Source: Cordia subcordata (taxonomy: Eukaryota > Streptophyta > Magnoliopsida > Boraginales > Cordiaceae). From it: DNA of 64,000 bases. Every line of letters starts with the position of its first letter. Position 1 is the first letter of the stretch. The notes beneath the pieces are model-generated. The model was not told the DNA's origin. It saw only the letters and a list, made by a program, of their open reading frames with translations, and searched no databases. The stretch spans positions 14,318,001-14,382,000 of the forward strand of contig JAPTOF010000016.1 of assembly GCA_028554755.1 (NCBI GenBank). The letters are read 5' to 3'. Positions 43,827 through 53,496 of this stretch are shown here, piece after piece. Made by a program: the position numbers and the translations under genes.

Positions 43827-46133
43827 TCAAGTCTCCCAACCCTTTGAAATTGGTGCTTCAAGAGTAGCTGGAAAACCCGAGACTTCCTTTTGCCTTCCAA
43901 GCTCGTGTATTTGATTCAATCCATTCATTTCTTGATGTTCCTTCCCTAGTGAAAATGGCTCAACTTGAAAATTTTCCTTCACTTGGCTGCCTATTTTGTT
44001 TTCAATCTCATTTACATGGCTGCCCATCTTGCTTTCCTCCTCATTTACCTTATCATTGTGGTATTCACATTTTCATCAAGGCAAATCTATTACATGTTGA
44101 AGATTCAATAGACAAATTTGCCAAGGGCTTCTTTGCTGGTTTGGGAGGAAGAATTACATTTGCAAAAGGAGTAGGGTTTATATCTTGCACCTTCTTCCAC
44201 ACTTTTTCATTCTTATAGCTTTTCCAATCTCCTTCTCTCTTTTCAAATTTTTGCACTTGACAGGGGGCATTTGCATGTGACATATTGGGACATGTTTTAA
44301 TAGAGTGACCAACAATCTTGCAAGTGGGGCAAACAAGTGGTTTCCAAGCATATTCCACATCAATTTTAGCCCATTCCCCATTTCTCAACTTAACAAAAGT
44401 ATGATCCAGAAGTTCTTTGGAAAGGTCCAACTCAATACAAACTCTAGCAAAACCAACAAATGTTCTAGATTCCGTCAATCGATCCATTTGTATTGGGTAA
44501 CCAAGTGTGCTTGCAATATAGCTAAGACCACTCCTTGTAATAAAAGAACATGGCACATTTCTTAACTTGACCCACAAAGGAACTTTCTCCCAACTAAAGT
44601 GCAACAATTGTGCATTAGGATCCCATCTTCTTAATAATAGAGGTCTATGATTTACATGCCACATTTGTTCCAAAATTTGGTCACAATAATGATCATTTTC
44701 AAACTTGAATACAAAGAAACCATTTTCAGCTGATTTAATTTCAACTTTTCCAAAGTTTTTCCAATGCAAATCCACCATTCTTCTAATAAGGAAAAAAAGA
44801 GGGGGTTGATCAAGGAATTGTCCAATCAAACAATGTTTCCAATGTTCATCACCTTCCCTAAAAACTTCTTCAGGTGGTTCAGCCCCCAATATGCCATTTT
44901 CCATTAAGATAGGTTCATGGAAATCAAGCTTAGTAGGGTTAGAGAGATTACCCAAGTAAGTGCCTTGCCAATCTTTGCAAGAGTTCCATGCATGTTGGTT
45001 TAGAGCTTGATGAGCATGGCTAGATTGTGTAGCAATTTGTTCCTCATGTTTGGAAGCTCCATGATCTTCTTGACAATTGATTCCATGCCCCTTAAAGTGT
45101 GAAGTACATTGTGGAGAAGTAGGGGCTGGAGTGGTGGGCGTTGACTTGGCACAGGATTTTAAATTTTCAAATAAGTTAGCATCTACATCATGAGAAGAAG
45201 ATGAATTGGCTGCCAAGTTATTTTTCCTTAAAAGCTCACGTGACAAAGGGGGAAAATCCACCAAATTTGGAGTAGAGTAAAGAGGGCTGAAACCTTTCTT
45301 TGGCGGGTAGGATTCATTTGGACCAAGAGCATTTGAATTTATTTGGTATTGACCAGCAGCCAAGGAATTATCCATTGGGGAGCGGTGTGTTGTCAACTTT
45401 GGGGAGTTATCCAATGGATGGGGATGTGTTGTCGGCCAAAAGGTTGAGGAATACACATTATGTCTTGAAAAAGTACCTTGAAAAGATGAAATGGCAGTCG
45501 GGTTATTGCACAACATTTCTTTAGCCAAAGGACAAGAGGATAAAAGCTTGGACTTGACTGTACTTGTTTCTTCTTCCACCCAATTTTCAAAGGCTTTTTC
45601 ATGGTAAAAATCTCCATGGAACCCATTCTTTGAAGCATTTGATTGATTCTCCAAGGCAAGAAGAGTATTTTGAGTGCCATATTGTTGCGGTTCAAATGCT
45701 TTATCCTTAAGTGGAGAAGAAATATAAAGGTTAACATCCAAATCTTCTTCATCTCCATCCTCGATTTGAATCTCTTGAGAGCTCTTAGGATTTGTGCCTT
45801 GATGACCATGACTTCTTCTAAGAAGACTTTGAACAAGCTCCTTCTTAGCGTTATCCAAACTTTCTTGGAGTTTAAGCTCATTTGAAGTATGGCAAAAAGA
45901 TGGACTAGGTCTTGAGAGAAAGCCATAGAAGATCTAGATTCGTCTTCATCAAAGAAAGATGGAGAGGAGTGTTTAGCAAGATTTTTGCTTACAATGCTAC
46001 ACGCTTTGTGAAGCTCCAAGATGGATTCGGATGAGTAGTCTTCTTCCTCTTCATAGTTGTCAAAAGCATTCCTTGAAGCTAATCTTGCACTCTTTCTTGT
46101 TTTGGATGCACTTGATCTTTTCTTTTTGCCTAT
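43827..46133 (-). pseudogene. OO-4 ORF1 (type II DUF4283 + CCHC), well preserved
   Basis: The start position (46133-46131) is ATA instead of ATG: GKKKRSSASKTRKSARLASR, then an acidic/helical block (YEEEEDYSSESILELHKACS). A frameshift near 45870-45900 follows; then 597 codons are open (45858-44065): LDNAKKELVQSLLRRSH helical segment, long Ser/Asn/Pro linker with VDFPPLSRELL, and DUF4283 with VFREGDEHWKHCLIGQFL, RRMVDLHWKNFGKVEIKSAE, LLRRWDPNAQLLHFSWEKVP, KLRNVPCSFITRSG and FVGFARVCIELDLSKEL. The knuckle CPTCKIVGHSIKTC (about 44280-44325) is intact. A second break near 44065 leads to a tail ending SKGWET-stop at 43827. Confidence 0.92.
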
Positions 46134-46168
46134 GGAAGTTGCAAAAGAAGGTATATGTGCTCTTAAAG

Positions 46169-46800
46169 TTGACATTCTAAAGGCTTTTGACTCGTTAAAT
46201 TGAGGCTTCATTGAGAGCACCCTACTTTCATTTGGATTCCCATGCAAATTTGTTGCTTAGATTATGGCTTGTGTTACATCCCCTTGTTTCTCTATTGCTA
46301 TCAACAGTAGTCTTAAAGGCTTTTTCAAGGGTGCAAATGGAATAAGACAAGGAGATCTCCTCTCTCCATATCTCTTTGTTTTCTGTATGGAAGTTCTCAT
46401 ATGTATGCTCACTAACTTGGAAAATGGAATGGTTTTGCTTTCCACCCCAAATGTGCCAAGTTGAAGCTAAATCATTTTTGCTTTGCTGATGATCTTTTCA
46501 TCTTTTGTAAAGGCAATATAGAATCTATTGATTGTATCATGGGTGTTTTAAGGACTTTCCAATCCGTTTCGGGGTTTAAAGTCAACAATACAAAGAGTGA
46601 TATTTTTTTTGGGGTGTTTCAAATGATGAAAAAGCTTTCCATTCTTACCAAAGTGGAATTCAAAGAAGGCACACTTCCAATCCGTTATTTGGGCATTTCT
46701 TTTGTCTCAAGAAAGCTTAGAAGGGCTGATTGTGCTTCTCTCTTAGAGAAAATTGCAAACAAGCTTGATAATTGGACCACAAAATGGCTCTCCTAGGTAG
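46169..46800 (+). pseudogene. LINE-G ORF2, RT palm
   Basis: Resumes KVDILKAFDSLN, then ACVTSPCFSIAINSSLKGF, NGIRQGDLLSPYLFVFCMEV and an intact FADDLFIFCKGNIESIDC box (about 46480-46530), GFKVNNTKSDIFFG, YLGISFVSRKLRRADC and DNWTTKWLS at 46795. One stop and one frameshift (about 46460). It stops at the LINE-H tail and resumes YAGRLLLIK at 59735. Confidence 0.9.
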
Positions 46801-46849
46801 GTAGTTTTATTTATTTATTTTTTTTTGCGAAGCAAGTAAGTGAGTGATA

Positions 46850-47087
46850 TCACTGATCAAAAGTATTTACAAATTTACAAGAAGCTCTAAGCCAAAATAT
46901 CTTCGAGCTTCCATTTTTCCCCATTTCGATATTTGCTTTTGTGGGGGGAAACTTTTTACAAAAAGTGAGTCTACATCTTAAATCATTGTAAATAGAAACA
47001 AAAATATGTTCTTCTGTACTAGCTTCATTCTTGAAAAGTCTTTGATTTTTTTCTGCCCAAAGGTGGTACACTGTAGCACCAAAAAGG
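46850..47087 (-). pseudogene. LINE-H ORF2, C-terminus
   Basis: Reads ILFGATVYHLWAEKNQRLF, KNEASTEEHIFVSIYNDLRC and TFCKKFPPTKANIEMGK, the terminal segment of ORF2 after zf-RVT. It is cut at 47088 by the tail of LINE-I; upstream sequence resumes near 55650. Confidence 0.85.
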
Positions 47088-47156
47088 ATTTTTTTTTTTT
47101 GAGAACTAAGTTGAATTTGCATTAATCACAAAATGTACAAAAAAAAAGGGTATGAG

Positions 47157-47514
47157 TTAGCCCATCAAACAATCAAGTTTCCATGATCTACAAATGCTAA
47201 TGTTTCTATTTTTGGGCTTGATTTTTTTACAAAAAGAAAGTTTACATCTCACATCATTATAAATTGTAGCAAAAAGAGTTTCTTTTGTTCTTGCCTCATT
47301 GCAAAAGATCCTTCGATTTCTTTCATCCCAAATATGGTAGATTGAAGCTCCGACAAGATGCTTGAGGATATTTGCTTTAATATTCTTTTCCAATGCCCAA
47401 GGAGTGAGGTAAGCAATAATATCCTCCTATTCAATTAAGTGCTTCGAAACTTTTGCGAGGTGAAGACCATTTCTCCATATTCTTCTTGTGAAACAATAAG
47501 AGAGAAAAAGATGA
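47157..47514 (-). pseudogene. LINE-I ORF2, C-terminus
   Basis: Reads a zf-RVT end (IRRIWRNGLHLAKV-like), then EKNIKANILKHLVGASIYHI, WDERNRRIFCNEARTKETLF and FCKKIKPKNRNISICRSWK, ending at a stop at 47157. Joined to 50281 across OO-5. Confidence 0.85.
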
Positions 47515-47622
47515 ACTTCATAGGAACATGAAGTTTCTCTCTCTAGAACTCTTGCTCTCACTTCTCTCTAAAATTACTCCTCTCAACTACCAAGTTTTCT
47601 CTTCTTAATTTCAACTTCAATC

Positions 47623-50071
47623 ATGCCAACGAAGAAGAATCACACTTCTTCTAGAAAGAGTGCAAGGATAAAAGCCATAAATGTTAAGCTCAAGGAATCA
47701 TACCAAGAACTCACCAATTGGTGCTAAAAATAAAGGAAAAGTGGCTGGTAATTTCGGTTCTTCCCCTTCTTTGGTTGAACATTCTTCCCCATCTTTCATG
47801 GATGAAGACGAGTTTTCAACCCACTCAAGTTTTGAATTTAAAATGGCATATGATACTGTGTATAGCATGGGTTCTACTCAACCCTTTTCTCCCACCCATG
47901 GTCAAGATACTTCTTCTAGCATGGTCAAGACTAAATTTCATAAGAGATCCTTGGAAGAAATGGATAGGATAATCGAAGAAGCTCAAAAACTTTGTCCCCC
48001 ATCAGTTGGTTGAGGCAACTTCCTAGAAGAGAAGTACAATATTTCCAAAAAAGAGCTCATTCAAAGCTTGACCCGCAGCAGCTATCTTAGGTTAGATGGT
48101 CATCCATACAAAAATTCATCTTTAAAATCTCCACAACCTGAGCTGAAGAAAATTTCTCCTATGGCTGCTGAAGTTTCTAAGGCTCCACTTTCAAACGTGC
48201 AAAATGGATTGTTTTCTTCTCCTCTTGAAGTGGAGTCCACTAATCTTGAGGCAAATCCCCCATCATCTTTAAGAAAATCCGGAGAAATTGGCTCAAAGAA
48301 GGCTTCGGATAATGAACTTGGAAGAAACGGGGAAGATGACACTTTTAACTGGACAATACCTTTGCCCGTTGGAAATTTACTCATAGCTGCCAACACTTCT
48401 GATATTAATAGACAACATGTCGGCCAAGATTTGAATATTTCTAACCATGTCACTTGTCAGTCGACTCCTAAGCACATCTCACCATCATTTTCACATGGGA
48501 AAGAGACAACACCTTTTTACCCATTGGATTGTTGTGATGATCCAGCAGGTACTCTCGGTGCAAGTGTGCTAGCTCAAAATTCAAACTTACGAGTTGGTTT
48601 TCAATCGACTTGCCTTGTTCAATTTAGCTCCAATCAGAAAATTACTCTCAAATAAACATTGTGGAAAAATGCTTTACCCCATATGCCATGATGGATTTAC
48701 AACAAGGAATTTATAAAGCTCAATTCCCTCCCTTGCAAGCTAAATCAGCAACCAACTCAACAGATGCAAATGACGTGCCTACCATATCTGATTTTAATGC
48801 ACCAAAAACCTCATCTTTCCAGATCATTTCTCATGCAAATGGAGGCACTCTCCAGCAGCATTACACCTCTCAAAATGCTTGGAACACTGTTAAGGATTGG
48901 CAATCAACTTATGTTGGTAAACTCTCTTACTCTTCAAAGCTTAATTACTTTAAACCTATTGAAGAGAACGGTTTTATTAGGGCTGCTTCCCCTGAAGATG
49001 TGTTTTTAGAGGGAGATGCTTATTGGAAACATTGCCTAATTGGTCAATTTTTGGATAAACCTCCCCCCTTCTTCTTTATTAGAAGAATGGTTGACTACCA
49101 TTGGCAAAAGTTTGGGAAGGTTGAGATTATGTCCGCTGAAAATGGTTTTTTGTCTTCAAGTTTGAGAATGATGAGTTTTGTGATCAAGTGTTGGAACAAA
49201 TGTGGCATGTAAATCACCGGCCTCTCTTACTTAGAAGATAGGATTTAAGTGCTCAATTGATGCATTTTAGTTGGGAGAAAGTGCCATTGTGGGTCAAGCT
49301 TAGAAATGTCCCTTGTTCTTTAATCACTCAAGGAGGTTTAAGCTACATTGATAGTACCTTAGGCAACCCTCTTTATATGGATAAGTTGACGGAATCACGT
49401 ACTTTTGTTAGATTTGCAAGGGTTTGCATTGAAATGGATCTTTCAAAAACTCTCCCAAATTGCACTTATGTTAAGTTGAGGAATGGTGAATGGGCTAAGA
49501 TTGATGTTGAATATACATGGAAGCCCCTTGTTTGTCCTTCTTGCAAGATTATGGGTCACACCCTTTCAACATATCCAAATGCATCTTAAGCAGATGACTA
49601 TCAACAAAGCTCTAAGGTTAAAAAGATTGATGGAGAATGGCATGGGTCCAAACTGAAGAAGACTTGGAGAAGAATTATGAATGAGAACCAACACCATTTA
49701 CAAGTGTTTTCCTTAAATCTAAAGGTAATCAACCTCTCAATATGGTCAATAGTCCCCCAGCCCTAACACCCAAGAATCCAATGAATCACAATAGGTTTAT
49801 TGCCCTTGATGTTAATAATGTCATCTCAAATAAAGCTCGGGTTAATGAAGGAAATTTGGGTGAAATTGAAGTGGAAAATTCTAGAAATATGGAAAAAGAT
49901 GCCCACGATGGTGTTAGGTGAGGAAAAAATGAAAAGAATGGTGGCAGAATTCTTGAAGAATCTGATTGTGGTAGGGAAGAGAAATTGGAGGGAATAGGTT
50001 TAATTGTAGTTGAAGGAAGCATAAAGGAGACTCCACCCGAGATTGAAGATACCCCGCCTTCTCAAGATTGA
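47623..50071 (+). pseudogene. OO-5 ORF1 (type II DUF4283, knuckle mutated)
   Basis: The ATG at 47623 gives MPTKKNHTSSRKSARIKAIN, closer to OO-2 than to OO-3 at the N-terminus, then stops at about 47709; the next frames continue (FEFKMAYDTVYSMG, SLEEMDRIIEEAQKL; 48068-48655 linker). DUF4283 (48960-49530): VFLEGDAYWKHCLIGQFLDK, RRMVDYHWQKFGKVEIMSAE, KLRNVPCSLITQGG, FVRFARVCIEMDLSK. The knuckle reads CPSCKIMGHTLSTYP: the fourth ligand Cys is Tyr. The tail ends PEIEDTPPSQD-stop (50069-50071), matching the OO-3 tail. At least four lesions. Confidence 0.87.
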
Positions 50072-50169
50072 TTTTGATTACACAATGTTTTCACTTTCAT
50101 TTGATGTTACTTTGTTTCAATGGTTTCATTTATTGTAATTGGAATCTTTTCCTTGCTTTTTTTTTCTTG

Positions 50170-50220
50170 GCCTTCAAATCTAGATTTGGTTACTATTATT
50201 GTAACTTGTGATTTGAGGGG
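50170..50220 (+). other. 3' UTR hairpin of OO-5
   Basis: CCTTCAAATC (50171-50180) pairs with GATTTGAGGG (50210-50219), 10 bp with one G-T pair, around a 29-nt loop and about 53 nt before the A tail. Confidence 0.82.
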
Positions 50221-50283
50221 TTTGGGATGTAATTTTACAAATTTTGTGATTTATTTAACTTACTTACCTCACAAAACAAAAAG

Positions 50284-53200
50284 AGAAAAAAAGATGATCT
50301 CTTGTTTCACTAGCCAAGCAACAAAAATTACAAGGGGGTCGTCTCCGATACTCTAATGTAGCATTCTGAATTTGGTGTTCAGTTTATCCTTGAAAGCAAG
50401 CCAAGTAATGAATCCATACCTTGGATTACGTCCTTTGAACCAGATCAAGTACTTTCTATGGAAGCTATCACCTTTGCTTTGAATGTGTTCCCAAGTGTGC
50501 TTGAAGGAGAAACTGCCATCCGATGAGAGAGACCAAATAGTCTTATCCATTCTTTCATTTTCAAGGCTAAAATTTAGGGCGCTGATGTGGGACAAGTGTA
50601 GGGGCCAATTCCAAGAATCATGGTAGAACAATGAGCTAACCTTTGCCAAGTAAGGAGGATTTAGAAAAATATTGCTCTAATGTTATGTGAGGTACCCTTC
50701 ATTATGCCAACAATCATGCCAAAAGAAAGTGTTGCAGCCATTGCCAAGGATATGCTTGATATGATTTTTAGCTTCCATCCAAATTGAAAGGAGGGTTTTG
50801 AAGATCCAACTTGCATCGCCAAGGCATGGTATGCTCCAAATTGATTCCCCCTTGAGATAGTTAGAGTGCACCTAACGGCTCCAAAGAGAGTCCTTAGAAG
50901 AATACATTCTCTAGAAGATCTTGAGCTTAAAAACCGTGTTAATATCAACAAGTTTCGTTACTCCAAGCCCTCCTTCTTTAAAGGGTAAACAAATGTCTTT
51001 CCAAGAAACTTTTGGCCCCGTATTCCTCCATAAAAAACCTTTGAATTTAGATTCAATGGCTACCGCAATACACTTAGGAACGGGCATAACACTTGCCCAA
51101 AAGGCAAAAATTTGCAATAGGGTAGATTTAATGAGGAGAAGCCTACCCGCATAAGAAAGCCAAGTATTCACCCAATGATCAATTTTACCCTTTATTTTAT
51201 CCAAGACAGGTTGAAAATCAGATTTCCTCAATTTTCTAGTTACAAGAGGAATACCCAAATATCTCAATGGCAAAGATCCTTCTTTAAAATCCATTTTGTC
51301 CAAAATGGCAACCTTCTCATTATTTGAAACTCCACCAAAGAAGATGTCACTTTTTGAAGTGTTTGCAAGGTATCCAAGATGCAATTTATGGAATTGATGT
51401 TACCTTTGCAAAAAATGAAGAGATCATCCACAAAACAAAGATGGTTGAGCTTGAGTGATGCATATTTCAGATGGTAGCTGAAGTCCGCATTTGAGCCAAG
51501 ATTATTAAGCATAAAAGTAAGAACTTCCATGCAAATGGTGAAAAGGTAAGGAGATAAAGGGTCTCCTTGTCTAATTCCATTCTCTTCTTGGAAGAAGCTT
51601 TTAAGACTACCATTAATAGAGATAGAGAGGCTTAGGGTAGTGATGCAAGCCATGATCCAGTTAACAAATTTTGTTGGGATGCCAAAAGCAAGGAGAGCCA
51701 TCTTGATGAAGTTCCAATTGAGAGTATCAAATGCCTTCATAATATCAATCTTGAGTGCACATCTAGGATAAATATGTCTTCTCGTATAGCCCCTCAAAAT
51801 ATCATGTGCAATAAGTATGTTTTCATTTATGAGTCTATCTTGCGTGAAAGCCGATTGATTCCATGAGATGATATGCTTCACGCAATTCTTTAGCCTATTT
51901 GCAAGCAATTTGGAGATGCTTTTGTAAATAGTGTTGCAACAAGAAATCGGCCAAAACTCTTTAACCATGAGAGGGTTTGCAACTTTAGGAATAAGAGCAA
52001 TGGTAGTGGTGTTTACCTCTTTGAGAAGTTTGCAATCATTGAGGAATGAGGTAATAGCTCTAGTAACATCATCTCCCACAATGCTCCATGCTGCCATGTA
52101 AAAATGTGATGTATACCCATTGGGTGCCGGACATTTGTCAGGATTTAAAGAGAAATGGGTGTTTTTGACTTTCTCATTTGTAATAGAAGCTATAAGAGCA
52201 TCAATAGAATCTTCATGAATGTGCTTTCCAACAATGCTCTTTAACAAATCCACATTGGCTGAGGTGCATGTAGGGGTGCCGAGAAGGTTCTTGAAGCAGT
52301 TTATAATCTCATTTTTTACGTCTTTCTCCTTGACAAGAAGCTCACGATTCTCTTTTTGATAGCACGGATAGTGTTTTTGGCAAGTCTTTCTTTGATGGCA
52401 TTATGGAAAAACTTAATATTTGCATCACACTCCTTGAGCCAAGACATCCTAAATTTTTGGATAAGGATTGCTTTGTGAGTAGTTTCAAGTTTCTCCAATT
52501 GTACAAGAGTTTCTTTTCTTCTTTAATCAATAGCTCCCCGAAATCTCCATTAAGGATAGCATGCTAGATCTTTTCAAGCTTTCCTTTAAGATTCTTGATG
52601 GCACATGGGATTTCAGCAAAATGATCTTTATTTAACCTCTTGAGTGCTATCTTGAGCATTTTTTGCTTTTGGTAGAGGATATACATTGGAGTGCCAAAGA
52701 CCTGCGCACTTCAATTATTGTGAACAATATGCAAGAAGTGTTCATGTTTGGTCCAAATATTAAAGAACTTGAATGGTTTTGGACAGGGAGACCAAACCTT
52801 GCATGTATGCAAAATAAGTGGACTATGGTCGGAAATGCCCCGAGTATCCACCAAAAGAAAGGAGTCTTCCATAAATTGCATCCGATTTTGATTGCCCAAA
52901 GCTCTATCAAGTTTGCTGGCCATGAAGTGCTCACTTTTACTTCAGTTGCTCCAAGTGAAGCTAGGTCCAAAAGTATGGATTTTATGAAGTTTGGATTTAG
53001 CAATGCAATTTTTGAAGTCCCAAGCACTTCTAGGGATGGAGTAGGAGTTTGATCTATCACCACAATCAAGAATCTCATTGAAATCCCCCAAGACACAAAA
53101 GTAGCCATCCTTACTTCAATTGCTCCAAGTGAGGAGTTTGTTCCAAAGAATTTTCCTCCTTGAAGCCTCATTCCTCCCCCAAACAAAAGCAACAATGATT

Positions 53201-53496
53201 GCACAATGAACATCTTCAAAGTAGCAAAGTATACCTTGATCAAAAGTGTCAATAACCTTGAAATTGATGTTATTCTTCCAAAAGAGCCAAAGCCTCCCAT
53301 GAGTGCTTTCATCAACAAAATTTGCAAAACCCATTTTACTAAAGGAGGAGCCGATTGCAAGAGTGCTTTCTTTATTCACCACCTTGGTTTCCAAAATACA
53401 AATGATGTCCAAGTGGTGCTTATTTATCAAAAGTTGAACATGCTTTTGCTTGTTTGGGGAATTACGACCCCTAATGTTCCAAGAGCTTAATATCAT
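50284..53496 (-). pseudogene. LINE-I ORF2, EN to zf-RVT
   Basis: ATG at 53496: MILSSWNIRGRNSPNKQK, IICILETKVVNKE, VLGDFNEILDCGDRS, ISDHSPLILHTCK; all EN motifs are intact. The RT (51264-52253 open for 329 codons) has LNPDKCPAPNGYTSHFY, NQSAFTQDRLINENI, ALKIDIMKAFDTLNWNF, NGIRQGDPLSPYLF and CFVDDLFIFCKGNINSI. Then YLGIPLVTRKLRKSDFQP, LSYAGRLLLIKSTLLQIF, WKDICLPFKEGGLGVTKLVD, RNPRYGFITWLAFKDKLNTK. About six stops or frameshifts in total. It continues at 47514 after OO-5. Confidence 0.9.

Larger units (their letters stand above)
43634..46151 (-). mobile_element. OO-4, ORF1-only LINE
   Basis: A 2518-bp minus-strand element inserted in LINE-G RT. The 17-bp TSD TATATGTGCTCTTACAG (43617-43633) / TATATGTGCTCTTAAAG (46152-46168) has one mismatch. 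T8 tail at 43634-43641, terminal CTTACTTACCTCGC, 3' hairpin, type II ORF1 and no ORF2. The 5' end is about 18 nt before the ORF1 start, so the 5' UTR is truncated. Confidence 0.93.
47515..50280 (+). mobile_element. OO-5, ORF1-only LINE
   Basis: A 2.77-kb plus-strand element in LINE-I zf-RVT. The 17-bp TSD AAGAGAGAAAAAGATGA (47498-47514) / AAGAGAAAAAAAGATGA (50281-50297) has one mismatch. Complete 5' end with pyrimidine box (47535-47546), ATG at 47623, type II ORF1, hairpin, terminal CTTACTTACCTCAC and a short decayed A tail. No ORF2. Confidence 0.92.
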
